In this document: one piece after another, positions 12,456 to 25,149 of the stretch
How positions within the stretch are numbered: the first letter of the stretch is position 1
Layout of the letters: the number at the start of each line of letters is the position of its first letter
Source: Ceratotherium simum simum
Lineage: Eukaryota > Chordata > Mammalia > Perissodactyla > Rhinocerotidae
NCBI RefSeq assembly: GCF_000283155.1
Contig: NW_004454210.1
Location: forward strand, 2,238,031 to 2,302,030
Length of the DNA stretch: 64,000 nucleotides
Direction: 5' to 3'
Notes under the pieces: model-generated
The model's database searches: none
What the model saw: only the letters and a program-made list of their open reading frames with translations
What the model was told of the DNA's origin: nothing
Position numbers and translations under genes: made by a program

Positions 12456-14139
12456 ACGCTCTCCAACATTCCCTGTGCGTGTGTGCGTAACAGCCAGCAG
12501 GGCCTGGTCTTGAGCGTGGCAGGGGCCGTGCCCAGGGGGCTTGGTTAAGGGACACTGTCTGCTGAGAGGGCAAGCCCGGGTGGACCACACAGCTCAGGCG
12601 CCCCATTACCTCACTTGGGTGGACACAGTCATTCTGCAAAGGTAAAAACGTCTGTTCCCAGCCCTGGCCCTGGTCCCCCAAGGCCCTCTCCCTACCATCT
12701 CCCCATCCTCCCTTCTCTCCTCTTCTCTCATCCCCCTACCTCCTACATTCCTGGTAGAAGGACTCCACTTGTCACCCTACTAGGAGGGTCCTCCAGGAGC
12801 CCAGGGCCCCCACTGCATATTCTGAGCCTCACGCCCTGGGGCAAACAACCCCAACGACCCCCACCAGGCATGAGATCCAACCCTTCTCCCAGGAATCACT
12901 GGGGAGAGGCTCCACTGTGGACAGAGCTGGTGGACTGGCTGAGACCGGCTCAGGGAAGGCAGGTGCCCACAGGCTTGTCCACGGGCAGAGCAGCGCTGTG
13001 GACACAGCCCCTGACCACGATTTAATTTGCTCCGCAGAGGCCACACAGAGGATGCCCAGGATTCTGTGCGGTGGAAACACCACGAGAAGCTTCCCCAAGG
13101 CCCAGCTGCCTCTGGCCTGGGGTGCCCTTGCCAGGCCAAAGGAAGATGCAAGAGGCAAGCCAGCACCCCATAGCCGGGCTCTCGATGAGGGGAGGGGTGG
13201 TCTCCAGGGCCAGGCACTGACCTCACACAGGGAGGACAGATTCCAGGGCTCCCCTTCTCTGCCATTTCTCTCTGCCCATGAGCATGTTAGCTCTTCAGCG
13301 GGTGAGGGGAGCCCAACTCTGTCCAGATAAACCTCTCCTCATCTGCACTATTCCTGGGGGTCGACTTAAACTAGGAGCCTTGAGAGGGCAATGTGCACCC
13401 CCAAAGAAGTGGTGCTCTGGGTGCAGACAGGGGCATTCTCAGAGCTCCTGTAAGTCCAACCCCTCAGGTGGGTCACCTCCTCCAGGAAGCCTCCCCTCAT
13501 GGGGCACTCCCTTCTGTGTTTTGTGGTCCCTTGGCCTCAAGGGCAAGAGCAAAGCTACTGCCATCCACTTGCTTTCACTGGGGTGGGGGAGGCAGGTAGC
13601 CCCGCGCCCAGTCGCCAATCAACGTTCCTTTTCCCACAGTACCCCCGTGAGCACCCCTCACTCCACCTAGCACAGGAAAGTCAGTGGGTCCCAGGGGCTC
13701 AAGCAGGGGTTCTGGCCTTCTGGGGCTTGCCATGCTCCCAGCCTCCACTGTGCTCTGCACGCAATCCCCAGCATGCAGGACCCTGGCCCACCGGCTGCTC
13801 TGCAGGGAGAACACTAGTGTTCTTGCTGTTCTGGGGCTGCCGCCCTCAAGAGCATCCAGGCTCTGCTGCTCCCTGGAGTCTTCAGAAAAGTCCTTCCAAG
13901 CCCCGCACAAGCCAGCCTGCACCCCCACAGTACCAGCACGACTGCCTTCCTCTCCTTCGTCTCCCCTCCCCTCTTGCCAGGGCCCAGCCAGGCCCAAGCT
14001 CTTCCCCCTTGGCACCTCCCATAGGAGGGTCCCATGCCCTGCTCTTGGTCAGACTCCCCCATGCCCACCTGAATGGCCTTGAGCCTCAGCTGGGACCAAC
14101 CCTGCTACCCACGTGTCTCTCTGGTCTTCGCCCTCGGTT

Positions 14140-14480
14140 CTAAGGGTCTCTGAGGGCAGGGGCTGTGCCTCCACCATTTGACCATGGACTTACTGCCTCC
14201 TCCATCAGAATATGTACTTTCTAAGGGCAGTGGCTATACCTTCTCCATTAATCTTCGATGTCTCTAAGTTTGGGGGCTGGAGACCTGAGGCTCCTTGAGA
14301 GCAAGGATTATGTCTCCCACATCGGCCTGGGGCTTGCATGTCTCCCACTTGCATGGTTTGTGTTCTGGGGGCTGCCATGCCTCTTCCTCCCTTCTGTGGG
14401 CTCCCTAAGGGAGAGGATGTGCCTCTCCCATCAGACCTGTGTCTCCACCATCAGACTAGTGGCTCCTAATGGAGCACGCT
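14140..14480 (+). repeat. Diverged ~42-bp tandem repeat, copy A
   Basis: Units of roughly 42-65 bp contain gggctccctaagggagagg, atgtgcctctcccatcagac and related words. The same motif set recurs in DYSF intron 53 (34075-34310). The unit resembles the L2 phrase 'ctccttgagggcagggac', so it may be an old expansion of an L2 piece. Confidence 0.5.
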
Positions 14481-15811
14481 GGGCTACATAATTCACCAGG
14501 CACAGTACAAAATTAAAATGCAGGGCCTCTTTTTCAAAATTATTAATAATTTCAAGGTGGTGACAGCAGAGCAGTAAACCAAGTGCAGGCCCTTCTTGGG
14601 GCAGGGCCCTGTGCACGGGTCATATGCCCGTGGAGCTGGCCCTGTAAGGGAGGGACTATGTCTCCTCAGCCGATGAGGTGGAGGGCAAGGAGTTGAGAGG
14701 CCAGATGGGCACAAAGCCAAAAGGAGTGGGAAGAGGCCTGGAGGTGAGCAGGGCAGGCCCCAGGCCTGGAGGAAGGACACACAGAGTCACCTCCAGGAAC
14801 AATGGGGCATTCAGGAGCAGCTGGGCTACTCAGCGGGGCCCCGCCGCCAGGCTCAGCCCTGCAATTCGTGTTCCACTCACTGAGCAGGCGCTGGCAGGGG
14901 CTCAAGTAGGAGAAAGTTGAGGCTGCGGAGGTGGCCGTGGTGGAAACATCTATTTTTACCCTGGCGGGTGGGGATGCAGGTCAGCGGTGGCTTTGAGTAA
15001 GTCCCAGAGCAGCCACCACAAGGGCCAGTGAAGGCCTGGGCTGGGACAGCCGTGAGGGAGCAGTGAGGGTGGGAGCCGTGACAGCCCCAGGCAGCTGAGG
15101 GCCACCCAGGCAGCCCACCAAGCAGTGCCAGGTCAGGCCTGCCTCGGGCCAAGGAGCAAGACAGCCTCCCTAGAAGACGGCCTCCTATCCCCAGCTCTGC
15201 TCTCCCGCCACTCACTCCTGTCCCTGCCACGTGATGGGGTCATCCTGGAACAGATCCCGGCCCCCACCCCCACGCCCACTCCTAAGGACCACCACCCACC
15301 TCCCCCAGGTCCCTGAGGACGCTCTGGGCCATCAAAGTCAGGGAGGGTAGAGGGAGGAAGAGAGGGTCTCGGCTAACTTACCCTGACAGGGGAGACCTAC
15401 TATTATCCTCAGCTAGGAGTGGAGGGTGGGTTGGCCTTTAAATAAGAAGCCGGGGGAGGTGGTTGCTGAAGCCAGTGAGTAAAGCACTGATGGGGGAATT
15501 TCGGACTCTGCTGCAGCCTGGTACACTGCTTGGGTGGCCCCTAACCAGCTGCTGGGTGAGGCCGGCTAGTCCCTATCCCTTGCCTCCAGCAGCCAGTCTA
15601 GGAGGCCCCCACCTGTCCTCCCCACGAGGTGGATACCGTATGCTGAGATGTTTACATTACATAAACCCAACCACACTCGGCAAGACAGTTTGTGGCTCTC
15701 CCTGAGTAATGAAACTCAAACGCCTTCTCGTGCAGGGCCAGGCTGGGCTCCTGGCCACAAACCTTGGATCTACTTCTAACTCCTGGATTCCTCTAGGCCC
15801 CTGCCAGCATG

Positions 15812-15933
15812 NNNNNNNNNNNNNNNNNNNNNNNNNNNNNNNNNNNNNNNNNNNNNNNNNNNNNNNNNNNNNNNNNNNNNNNNNNNNNNNNNNNNNNNNN
15901 NNNNNNNNNNNNNNNNNNNNNNNNNNNNNNNNN
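15812..15933. other. Assembly gap (122 N)
   Basis: A run of N in intergenic DNA. The reading frames through it are meaningless. Confidence 0.99.
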
Positions 15934-17029
15934 CCCCGCCTCTCACCTCTGCCTGCCTTGCTGGGCTACCCTGAGGAAGGCAGGCAACCAGCCCCTCGGG
16001 CAGCCAGCTGAGACTGAGCCAGAGGAAGAAACAGGTCCCCTGCCCAGGGGAGATGCCAACAAGGCCGGGGGATGCCATACACAGCCCCCAGGAGCCACGC
16101 ACTCCCACTCTGGGCAGGCTCCCTCTTCCTTTAAGGACAGGCCCCAATCCTCAGGATCTTCAGTGCTGTCACCCAGAGGCCACCAGCCCCACTCCTTGCT
16201 GTCTTTCCTGATCTGTCACCTCACTGGCATCACAACAAACACTTCTATAGAGTTCTAAGCACTTGGCATTGATAAACTGGTTTAATCCCAGACCCAATTT
16301 CTCCTCCTTCCTCCCTGTCACCCCTTCTAGGCGAGAAGGTTGGGGGCAGAGGCCCTGGGAGCAGGAGCTGCCCTGGAGGCTGGGGAAAGGGTGGAGAGGA
16401 GAGAGCTGAAGAGAACATCCACACGTGGCTACACTGTTTGTGTCCTACACAGCCCGGGGGATGAGTGCCATCTACAAATCACTGTCCTTAAGGAGGGGCC
16501 CTTACAGGTGTGCAGTGCACAACCTGTGCAGCCTTCTGAGGCAGCCCTGCCAGCTTCTGAGGAATGAAGGGCAGATCTGGGCTCCTCCAGGGGCATTGCT
16601 CACTCTTTGTAGGTCTTCTGAGCAGCCATGAGGCCATCCCCTAACAAGTCCCGCCTGTTCTATGGTCCCTAGCAGATTCAGGTCTAGCTCATAAACCACA
16701 GAGGTCTGAGTGTAGACAGCAGATGGGAGGAAAGAAGGGCCTGGCCCCAGCCTCCAGCTGGGGGAGGGGGGTAAGGGGGCTGCAGACAAATGGTTTTTAC
16801 ACTTTGAGTTAATGAGGGTCAGGCAGGGGCACCCACTGGCAGGAGGGGATAAATGAGAGGAAAACGGGGGGGGAGGAGAAGGAGGGGAGAGTGCACCGAA
16901 TAAGGGAGGTGAGCAGAACACTTATGCAGTCATAAAAACCCCTTACAGACATACACCCACACAAAGAACAGGTCAGCCCTACACAAGCTGCCTGAGCCCT
17001 GCTGTGTGCCAGGCCTGGTGCTAGAGGCT

Positions 17030-17310
17030 GCGGGGCAGTGGTCTCCAAACCCTTTGATAGACAGCAAACCCTGATCAGAGAAAAGCCTGAGCATGCACTC
17101 CCAATGTATGTCTACTCATCTCGCCATAAATTACATCCATGCACAACTGCCGTGAGTCAACATCCCAAGTCACACTCAGTGTTTAGGACAAGGTTCACCG
17201 GTACAGGTAATGGACGTAAATCTTAATTTCAACCAGTCATCTTGATAGTTCAGTTTGTGTCACTGACTTCTTGTCAGATCTGATCAAACTCTTGTTGTTT
17301 TTACACTTCC
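17030..17310 (+). repeat. Possible old DNA transposon remnant
   Basis: cagtggtctccaaaccctttgatag has the look of a hAT-type end; the interior is unrecognised. Low certainty. Confidence 0.25.
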
Positions 17311-17846
17311 TATTGCAACTGGTCAGCTGAGCCCTTGGAGGGAGGTGTAGTGTCGGCTCTGCTTTGCATCGGTACTTATGTTCAATCTGCTCTTCTCTTC
17401 TGTTTGCATTGTTAGCTTATCTTCAATAAGAGTGTTTCACGGCAGGAATCTTTCTAGGCCACATGTCCATTTTTACGAGGGTTACTTTGGTTAAATCCAC
17501 ATCATGTAATCTGTAAATCCCCTTAACCAGGCTCATACCAAAAGCTGATAAACAAGCTGATAATGCTACTAATACCCCTTTTCTCAGCACACATTGCCAC
17601 ATGGCATAAGTGAAGCCCAGGATCAATTCAAATGTTACATATTAGGAAAGAGCCATAGCTTTGATTTTGTAAATATTTTCTTCCCATACTCCAATACAAT
17701 GTTGTGCACCTCCTGAGGTATATGGAGACCACCACTGGGGGTGGGGGAAGGCACAGAGATGGCGAAGACATTTTATATCCCCTCAAAGACTTAGCCTAAG
17801 ATGGGAGAAGAAAATGTAAAAAGAAATATTAAAAAATTGAGCATCT

Positions 17847-18116
17847 GGCGGACCGGCCCAGTGCCATAGTGGTTAAGTTCCCGTGCTCCACTTTGGCAGC
17901 CTGGGGTTCGCAGGTTCGGATCCCGGGCACGGACCTGTGCACCACTTATCAAACCATGCCGTGGCAGGCTTCCCACATACAAAGTAGAGGAAGATGGGCA
18001 TGGATGTTAGCCCAGGGCCAATCTTCCTCAGCAAAAAGAGGAGGATTGGCAACAGATGTTAACTCAGAGCTAATCTTCCTCATCAAAAAAAAAAAAAAAG
18101 AAAGAAAGAAAAAGAA
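17847..18116 (+). mobile_element. ERE1-type SINE (equine), first of a pair
   Basis: Starts ggcggaccggcccagtgcc, carries tRNA-derived promoter boxes (agtggttaagttc as box A region, ggttcggatcc as box B) and ends in an A-rich tail from about 18085. Flanking direct repeats are ttgagcatct (17837-17846) and ttgaacatct (18117-18126). Confidence 0.94.
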
Positions 18117-18126
18117 TTGAACATCT

Positions 18127-18325
18127 GGGACCAGCCCAGTGGCGTAGTGATTAAGTTTGTGCGTTCTGCTTTGGTGGTCCAGGGTTCGCTGGTTTGGATC
18201 CCGGGCACAGACCTACACACCACTCATCAGGCCATGCTGTGGCAGTGTCCCACGTATAGGATGGAGGAAAATTGGCACAGATGTTAGCTCAGGGCCAAGC
18301 TTCCTCACCAAAAAAAAAAAAAAAG
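18127..18325 (+). mobile_element. ERE-type SINE (equine), second of a pair
   Basis: Starts gggaccagcccagtggcg and ends in a run of A. It is followed by a third copy of the target sequence, ttgagcatct (18326-18335). It is shorter and more diverged than the first copy, lacking part of the 3' body. Confidence 0.93.
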
Positions 18326-19207
18326 TTGAGCATCTACCACTTGCCACATTCTACACTCCTGGCCTCTGGACCTCACAGCAACTCTCTAAAGGAGATACGA
18401 TGAGATGACTCGATGACTCCATGCTGACTGACGGAACAGAACCGCCTCAGGCCTCACAGATGGTGGGGAGAGAAGCCAGAGAGCTGGGAGTCAAGTTCAG
18501 GCTGACCCAAATAACCGCTGTGATGATAAGCAGAGGGGGTGGGGGCTCTGAGGGAGACACAAACCATGAAAGCAAGGGCTCTGAGCCTGCCCTGGTGGAG
18601 AAATCAGAGGCAGCTTCATGAAGGAGGCAAGGGAGGTTTTTCACAGTCGGCGATACTCAGACAGCCTCCCCCATCCACACTGCACCCACTCTCCCTTGGA
18701 GCTCCTCACCTGATACCTCCCCCGCCACCACCACCCCATGGTTTTTCTGCAATGCCTTCTGGAGAATCAGCAGCCTGCGGACTCACAGGACTTTCACCTC
18801 AGGGCAGGTGATCTGGAGCTCCCATCCCCCTCCCTGCTCTGTGCATTCAGTCCCCCACCATGCCCTCCCCTGCGCTCCCCACCCCAAGCCTACTGTGGGC
18901 AGGCTAGAAGTCCAGAGTTTCCTTCCTCCGTGAGCAGCACTGTTTGTCGACAACTGTAGAGAAAACGCAGTTTTCTTAGTTAAATCCTATCTCCTCAGCC
19001 TTCCCAGTGATTCAACCTTTGCCCAGGGGTGGCTGAGAGACCTAACAGGCCTGCCCTAGAGAAGGCAGCAGGGACCCACCCGCCCAGCCCAGACCCCTGT
19101 CCTGACCTCGGGTATCCTGAGGCATCTGACCCTGCCTCATATCTCAAGAACTCCTCAGACACTTCCAAATTGCCTCCCAGAATGGCCAGGGAAAAGCCCT
19201 GTGAACA

Positions 19208-19610
19208 GGATGTTTAAAAAAAAAGAAACTATCTAAAAGTCCATCAGTAGGGGCCTGGCTAGATAAACCACAGCTTATCCCAATGAGAGACTACAATGGA
19301 GCCAGAAAACCACGCTGCAGAGGCACAGTCAGTGATGCAGACGGATATTCACAGTATAGTGGTTGCAAACCACTATGTCCAGTGAGATCATATTCTTTAA
19401 AAATGCTAACATATATTTCATACTCACGTGGAAAATTCTAGAGATACCCGAGTGCCGACAGTGGTTCTTTCCGGGTAATGGGATTAGTGGCTCTTTTATG
19501 CTCTTCCTTTGGCTAGCCATTTTCTCAAATTTCTGTAATGAACATACATTACTTTCATAAGACAGAAACCAATAACAGCTATTTTTAAAAATAAAATAAA
19601 TAGTCTCCCT
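19208..19610 (+). mobile_element. L1M 3'-end fragment
   Basis: aaaagtccatcagtagggg, caatgagagactacaatggag and gtaatgggattagtgg, ending in an A-rich tail, are the 3' end of an old L1 (L1M/HAL1 type). Non-coding remnant. Confidence 0.7.
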
Positions 19611-19904
19611 TGCCCATCTGGAGACAGCGTGTTGCCCGAATCCCCAGCAGGGGTTAGAGTGGGAGTGAGGAGTGTGAACACGGGAGCACTTCCCCAGGAG
19701 GCCAACCATGGGAGAGAGGTCGGCCAACGCGGCTGTGTGCCACACCTACCCAGAGCAGATGAGAGCACTCCCCTAGTTCCTGGCAAGGGCAACACAGGAA
19801 GTGACAGGAATGAACTGCAATGACATTGCTAAGACACCTTCCCTGGCCAGAAGGAGTTTAAGATGAGCCATTTAGGGAATGGTGGCCAACTCCCAGGCAG
19901 TGAC

Positions 19905-20280
19905 CAGGGTCACCAGACCAGCAAGCCAAGCTCATTCCCACTTCAGGGCCTTTGCACGTGCTGTGCCCTCTGCCTGGAACACTCCCATCCAGCTCTTGCA
20001 AGGCTCGCTCTTCCACTTCAGCCAGGTTTGGCTCTGATGTCACATCTTCAGAGGGCTTCTCCCCAAACCCTATGGAAAAAGGCCACTCCCCACCCATCAT
20101 CCTTTTTATCACCTCCCGTGCTTGATTTTTCCTCCACGCATTCACTTATTACTACCTGAAGCTGTTTATCATCTGGCTGCCCTACTGGGAGCTTTCACAA
20201 GGGCCAGAATTCTATGCTTAGAGCAGAGCCTGGGTGTGACAGGTGCTCAGTTAATATGGGTTCAGTGAATGACAACACTG
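19905..20280 (+). mobile_element. L2 LINE 3' fragment
   Basis: gggcctttgcacgtgctgtg, ccctctgcctggaacactc, the collapsed aagcc/acttcag core and the gtgctcagttaatatgggtt end match L2 in sense orientation. Confidence 0.8.
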
Positions 20281-20434
20281 AGAACTTCACAGTGCCAGTG
20301 CCACCTCCACTGCCTCCTGACTCTCACGCCCACCACATCGGGCAGGGGCTCTGGGTGCAGCCTGGAAGTCACGGGTTGTGAGACTGGGGGGCGAGGAGAT
20401 GGGTGGCTGGGCCTGTGGGGGAGGGGAAGAACAC

Positions 20435-20615
20435 GCACTCTGAATCAACATGGCTGGGTTTACCGTCATTAAAGTTGTGTGGCTTCCCTGAGTCTCAGTT
20501 TTCTCATCTCTAAAATGGGGCTCAAAACAGCTACTTCTCACAGGTGCAGATTAAAGGTGACAACGGGCCTAGCACAGCACCTGACACACAGTGGGCACTC
20601 GGTAGCCAAGGGCTC
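20435..20615 (-). repeat. MIR SINE, reverse
   Basis: ctgagtctcagttttctcatc followed by taaaatggggctc is the reverse complement of the MIR core. Confidence 0.8.
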
Positions 20616-22648
20616 GCTCTCTCACCAGCCTCCAACTTCATCCTCACCCCTGAACTGAGCCAACTCTGGAGGCCAGGGGAAGGCTGAGGCCCCCCACCGG
20701 AGCACACTGCTGCCTCTGCCCCCTCTCCGAGTTCCCCTGCGGGTGGGGAGGGGCTCGTCCTGGGTGCAGCTGTGCCCGACAGCCTGGCCTGGTGGGACGT
20801 GAGTCTCCAGCATCTGAGACAGCCTGACTGAGCACAGAGTGGAGCCTCCCCCACCTAGAGGCCCTTGGGGAAAGCAGGGAGGGGGCCTCCTCCGGGGCTG
20901 GCACCCGCTGACCAGGGACTGACATAGCCAGCCCACTCTCTCTCACACACCACGCACACAATCCCCGGCTCCGGGGCCTCCCTCCCTGTCCACTCCCTCC
21001 TATTCTCCGTGGTGGAGGTGTTCCCTCAGGCCCATTTTTCTCATTCTCTGGCAGCCTGAGCCCAACTGTGAAAATCCAACTCTCCCTGGCCAGGCCTAGG
21101 TTATGTAAGAGGCCCAGAGGCCCCAGGACAGGGCAGACAGAGGCCCTACCTCCAGCCCAGGTCTGCTCCTCAGGCCCAAAGGCCTCTTCCCACGGGCCTC
21201 TCAGCTCCCCCTCAAGTCTCTCTGTTCAGGGTCACCACGGCCATTTCTACCTGTTCTACCTCCCTCTCAGCCTCAAACTCCCTGACTGCCCACTCACAAC
21301 ACCCCATTCCAAAGCTAATCAGCACCAATTCATCCATCCTTTTTCAAAACCAGCCTCCTCTGACCCTCTTTGGGAATTCTTATGGAATCAAACACACCCA
21401 ATTCCTCCCATCCCCGCAGTCCCCTTAAAGTAACTCAATTCCCCCTCCCTGCCTTTTGCCTCTGGAAGAATAAGAGGAGGAGGCAGCTGTCACAGAGGAC
21501 CACCCCTCAGTCTGAGAGGGGATGCACCTCATTCCTAGTGAGGGCCAGACAGGAAGGCCCAGATCTCCCACAGCCAAGGACAGGCTGGCCGTAGCCCCCC
21601 AGCAGGCCTCTCAAGGGGCACTCTTGACCCCACGGTTCCCCTCACCCAGCATGCTTGCAGGCAAAGATCCTTGATTGTGTGGGTCTGAGGCAGGTGGGTC
21701 CAGCTCCAAGGGGCAGACCCTCATTAATGGAGCTCCGAGAGAGTGTAAGTGTTCAGAGGACAGCACGGCTTACATCAGCACAACTTATAAGCAGACCTGT
21801 GCCAGAAGCCAAAATACCATCAGAAGTTTGCCCGTGAGTGTGAGGAGTGAGGGATAAATTCAACCATTCACGGCCCAGATCCCAATAGCCATGAGGGATA
21901 GAAAGCCCGGCCAAGGGGTCCCCTAGCCAAGTGTCTCTCTCCTGGACACAGTCAAGGTGGGTGACTGAGATTCACACTTTTCTCCCTGGAGGGGTGAACA
22001 TATGCGCCATTAAGGCCTGCCAGGCCCTGGGACCGGTCGCCTTGTCGGGGAGCCCTTGCCAACCTCAGCTCTGCTCCTACATGCCGTCATTTCCTAGTTC
22101 AGCTCTCAGAGGGCAGCTCTATCTCCGCCCGGTCCAGTTCTTGGATGGCACCTTGCTGCCGCCCCAAGGTTCGAGTGGTGTGTGGTATCCAGGAATGACT
22201 GCCACTCTTTCCTGGATCCTAGACAGCAGGGGAGGGGAACAAGGGTGTGGCTCAAGAAGGGTCCCCTGCCCTGCCCCATTTTCCAGGCTCAGCCACGTCC
22301 TTCCTTGTCCCCTCATTTCAGTAGCTGGCAGAGAGTCATAATTGAATTTGCAGTACGGCTGAGAATGAAGAAAGAAAACCCTTTACATGTCTGGGATTAA
22401 TTTATCCCTAATGACGGCCACATTCACACGCTTTTTCTGCTTAGGTTTCCAGAGCATATTCTGGCCAACAATGTGAAACACACACACATGGAGAGAAAGC
22501 ATGTGTGCGCTGAGTGCACACTGGGAGTGCGTGTTGCTGATGTGTGCACCCACGCCGATGCCGGCGTTTGTGACTGCGTCTGAGAGAGAATGGTGTTTCC
22601 TGGGGGGTCTTAGCATGATGGGATGTGACCGTCTGCATGAGGGGTCTG

Positions 22649-22661
22649 GGGGGGGGGGGGT
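22649..22661. repeat. Poly-G run
   Basis: A run of about 13 G; a second similar run is at about 62425. Both are prone to sequencing error. Confidence 0.7.
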
Positions 22662-23034
22662 CGTCTAGTGTGCCCATCTGTAGGGACCCCCATTCTGGTC
22701 ATTTGCAGCCACTCTCACCCGGCCCCCCGGAAGGCAACATGTGGAACAACTGAGGTCATGCCACCTGCTCTGAAAGGAAAGCTTAGAGGTGGCGGCTGAG
22801 AGGGGGTGGTGTGGTGGGCACTGCCAGCATGTCGGGGCAGCAGCACAGCTTCTCTCACTCCTTTTCCACATCCAGAGGGCAGCAAGCCCCGTCCTTCTCA
22901 AGCAGAGAAATGGGTCACCAGCACCCACACACTGGAGGAGTCCCCCAGAGAGGGGAGCCACGTCCCACCTGCCCTATCTTCTTCTTTAGCACCCTCCCTC
23001 CCCCTCAACACCTGGGTCAGCACAGAGCTCCTTT

Positions 23035-23245
23035 TCAAAATAAATTGAGCACTCACTGTGTCAGGCCCTGTGCATCCGCTCAGAGTCCTCACAATACGCT
23101 GTGAGGGAAAGACCACCATCGTTCCGTGTTTCAGATACATAAACAGGCCTGAGGTGAAGTGACTTGACCAAGGTCACACAGCTAAGTGGCCGAGGCAGGA
23201 CTTGAACCACTGTGTGCCTGATTCTAAAAGCCACGCTCTAGTAAA
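23035..23245 (+). repeat. MIR SINE
   Basis: attgagcactcactgtgtca, ccaaggtcacacagctaagtgg and aggacttgaaccactgtg cover most of MIR in sense orientation. This is one of the best-preserved MIRs here. Confidence 0.88.
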
Positions 23246-24342
23246 ATCTCTCTGTTGACCATGAGTCTGTCAAGCTGGCAGTCCTTTCGTGGACTGAAGA
23301 AGCCTTCAGGCTCTCAGAGCTCTGCTCCACGCCGCGTCTTCAGGGTGATTGTGGGTCTCCACAGTGGGAGTGCTCACAGGGCAGGAGCCTCTGCATTGCC
23401 ACTTCCTGGGATACCTAAGAGGGGTGTTTTCCTGGGGCTTCAGACAGTATTATCCTTCTGTCTTCCCTATCCTGAGGGGTCTTTGATACCCTCTTCCTCT
23501 TCTCCAGGTGGTAGGCCTGGATGGCAAAAGTATTCCAGGGGAAGGAGAGGGAAAAATGAATTACAAAGAGGCAAAATGCACAAGCAGGTATTTTTTAAAT
23601 GTATTGCCCATTATAAGTGTGAGTGATTTCTTTGTGTATTTTTGCCTTTTGTTTCACCCTTGGTTCTTGGTCAAGTTCATTTTGGAACGATCCCAGCACA
23701 TCTCTGCTGAAGCCAGCAGTAAAGGGAAGACTTTCCTATGTAGGCCTGAGCCCAACAGGGGAACAGAGTGGGCCCAGGAGGCTGGGGTGGGGGGGCATAG
23801 GTGTGCTTCTGGCGGCCCCACAGGGGTCCCCTGAGCCCACGGGAGAAAGGGTCGGCCAGGCTCCAGCCCCAGGCTGATGGTAGAAGAACCAGCCAGGCTG
23901 GGGCAAGCACTCAGCCCACCTGCCAGGGAGCTGGACCAACCACTGCCCCCCAGCCCCCGCCCCAGACACACACAAGTCAGCCTACAGAGGGAAGGGAAAC
24001 AGAGCCCAGGGTAACCCACAGAGCCCACAGTGAACTACTGGGTTATGAGGAAAATATGACGTGAGGCTTCCCCAACTGGATTTGGGAGGGCCCGTGTAGG
24101 GGGCGTCCCTCTCTTCCTCCCATCTTCTGTTTCTAACCCAGTAAGCCTGGGAGCCAGTGGGGAGGGCAGAAGGCAGCCAGCTCCGGCTGCTGGAGGAATG
24201 ACGAGCGAGCAAACGCCCCAGCAGCTGCCTGAGGTTCTGGTCTCTTTCTTGGACTCACCACACGCCGCTTCTGCTTGTCTGTCTCTCCGTCCCTCCCCAT
24301 GAGTCTGTCTCTCTCTACATCTATCTCATTTGTTGTCTCTTT

Positions 24343-24348
<6 letters not shown>

Positions 24349-24388
<40 letters not shown>
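24349..24388. repeat. (CA)n microsatellite, about 20 units
   Basis: An uninterrupted CA run, likely polymorphic. Confidence 0.95.
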
Positions 24389-24391
<3 letters not shown>

Positions 24392-25149
24392 TGAAAAACT
24401 GAGACCGAAACAAAGGCAGAGAAACGGTATGAAACCCACGGTGGCCCAAGCCACAGGGAATGGGAGCTGTAGCTATTTTCCCAGAGGAGGGAACAACAGC
24501 TCTGAGGGAAGGAGAGAGGAAGGTCCCCCTCGTCCTGTCAGTACCTCAGCCACCATTTCAGGACCAGCACGCCGGGCTGGATCCTGCCTCACCCCGCTCT
24601 CTTCCGCAAACAGGAAACGTTTCCTGGGCTGTCCCCGTGTCCCAGTCAGGGGATGCCCACCTGGCTCCTCTGGAAATCCCATAATCCTACATTTATGAAA
24701 CACGTGGAGAGAGGATTGAGACAAGTTTGCGTTCCCTGGGGGTGGAGGCGAGATGGGGGCGGTGGTGGTGAGCCCAGGGCCAGGGCTGTGCTTGTAGCTC
24801 TTTTGGTCTGTCCAGCCTCCTTTTCACACAGTCCTAGGCAGTCCACATAGCCCTAGAAAAGGAACAGAAAATGGGGGTTATGTGTGCATGCACATAGACT
24901 CTTTCCAAAACATTAGCAGAGAAAATAAAAGCAAGGAACTGAGTATTCTGGATAGAAAGGGCTTATCAAGTTTGACTGAACCATTTTTAACAAATGAGAG
25001 TGATTCTCCATGTTGCAGCAAGAATGGGTCTCAAATGTGGGCAACTAACTGAATTTCAGAACATAAAAATCCTATTTGAAATGGCTCCGAGGGCCTGGCT
25101 GTTTAGAGAGAACTTGCAATGAAACAATGAAGTCCGTTCAGTGAAGGAA

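Noticed and set aside
13499..14143. 214-codon open frame on the plus strand
   Set aside because: GC-rich DNA with overlapping long frames on both strands, no domain, no splice or promoter context; most likely chance.
17848..18325. tRNA gene suggested by box A and B sequences
   Set aside because: The boxes belong to the tRNA-derived ERE SINEs; no cloverleaf-length tRNA stands alone.
22649..22661. Poly-G runs here and near 62425 as G-quadruplex signals
   Set aside because: Single homopolymer runs, likely affected by sequencing error; no set of spaced G-tracts.
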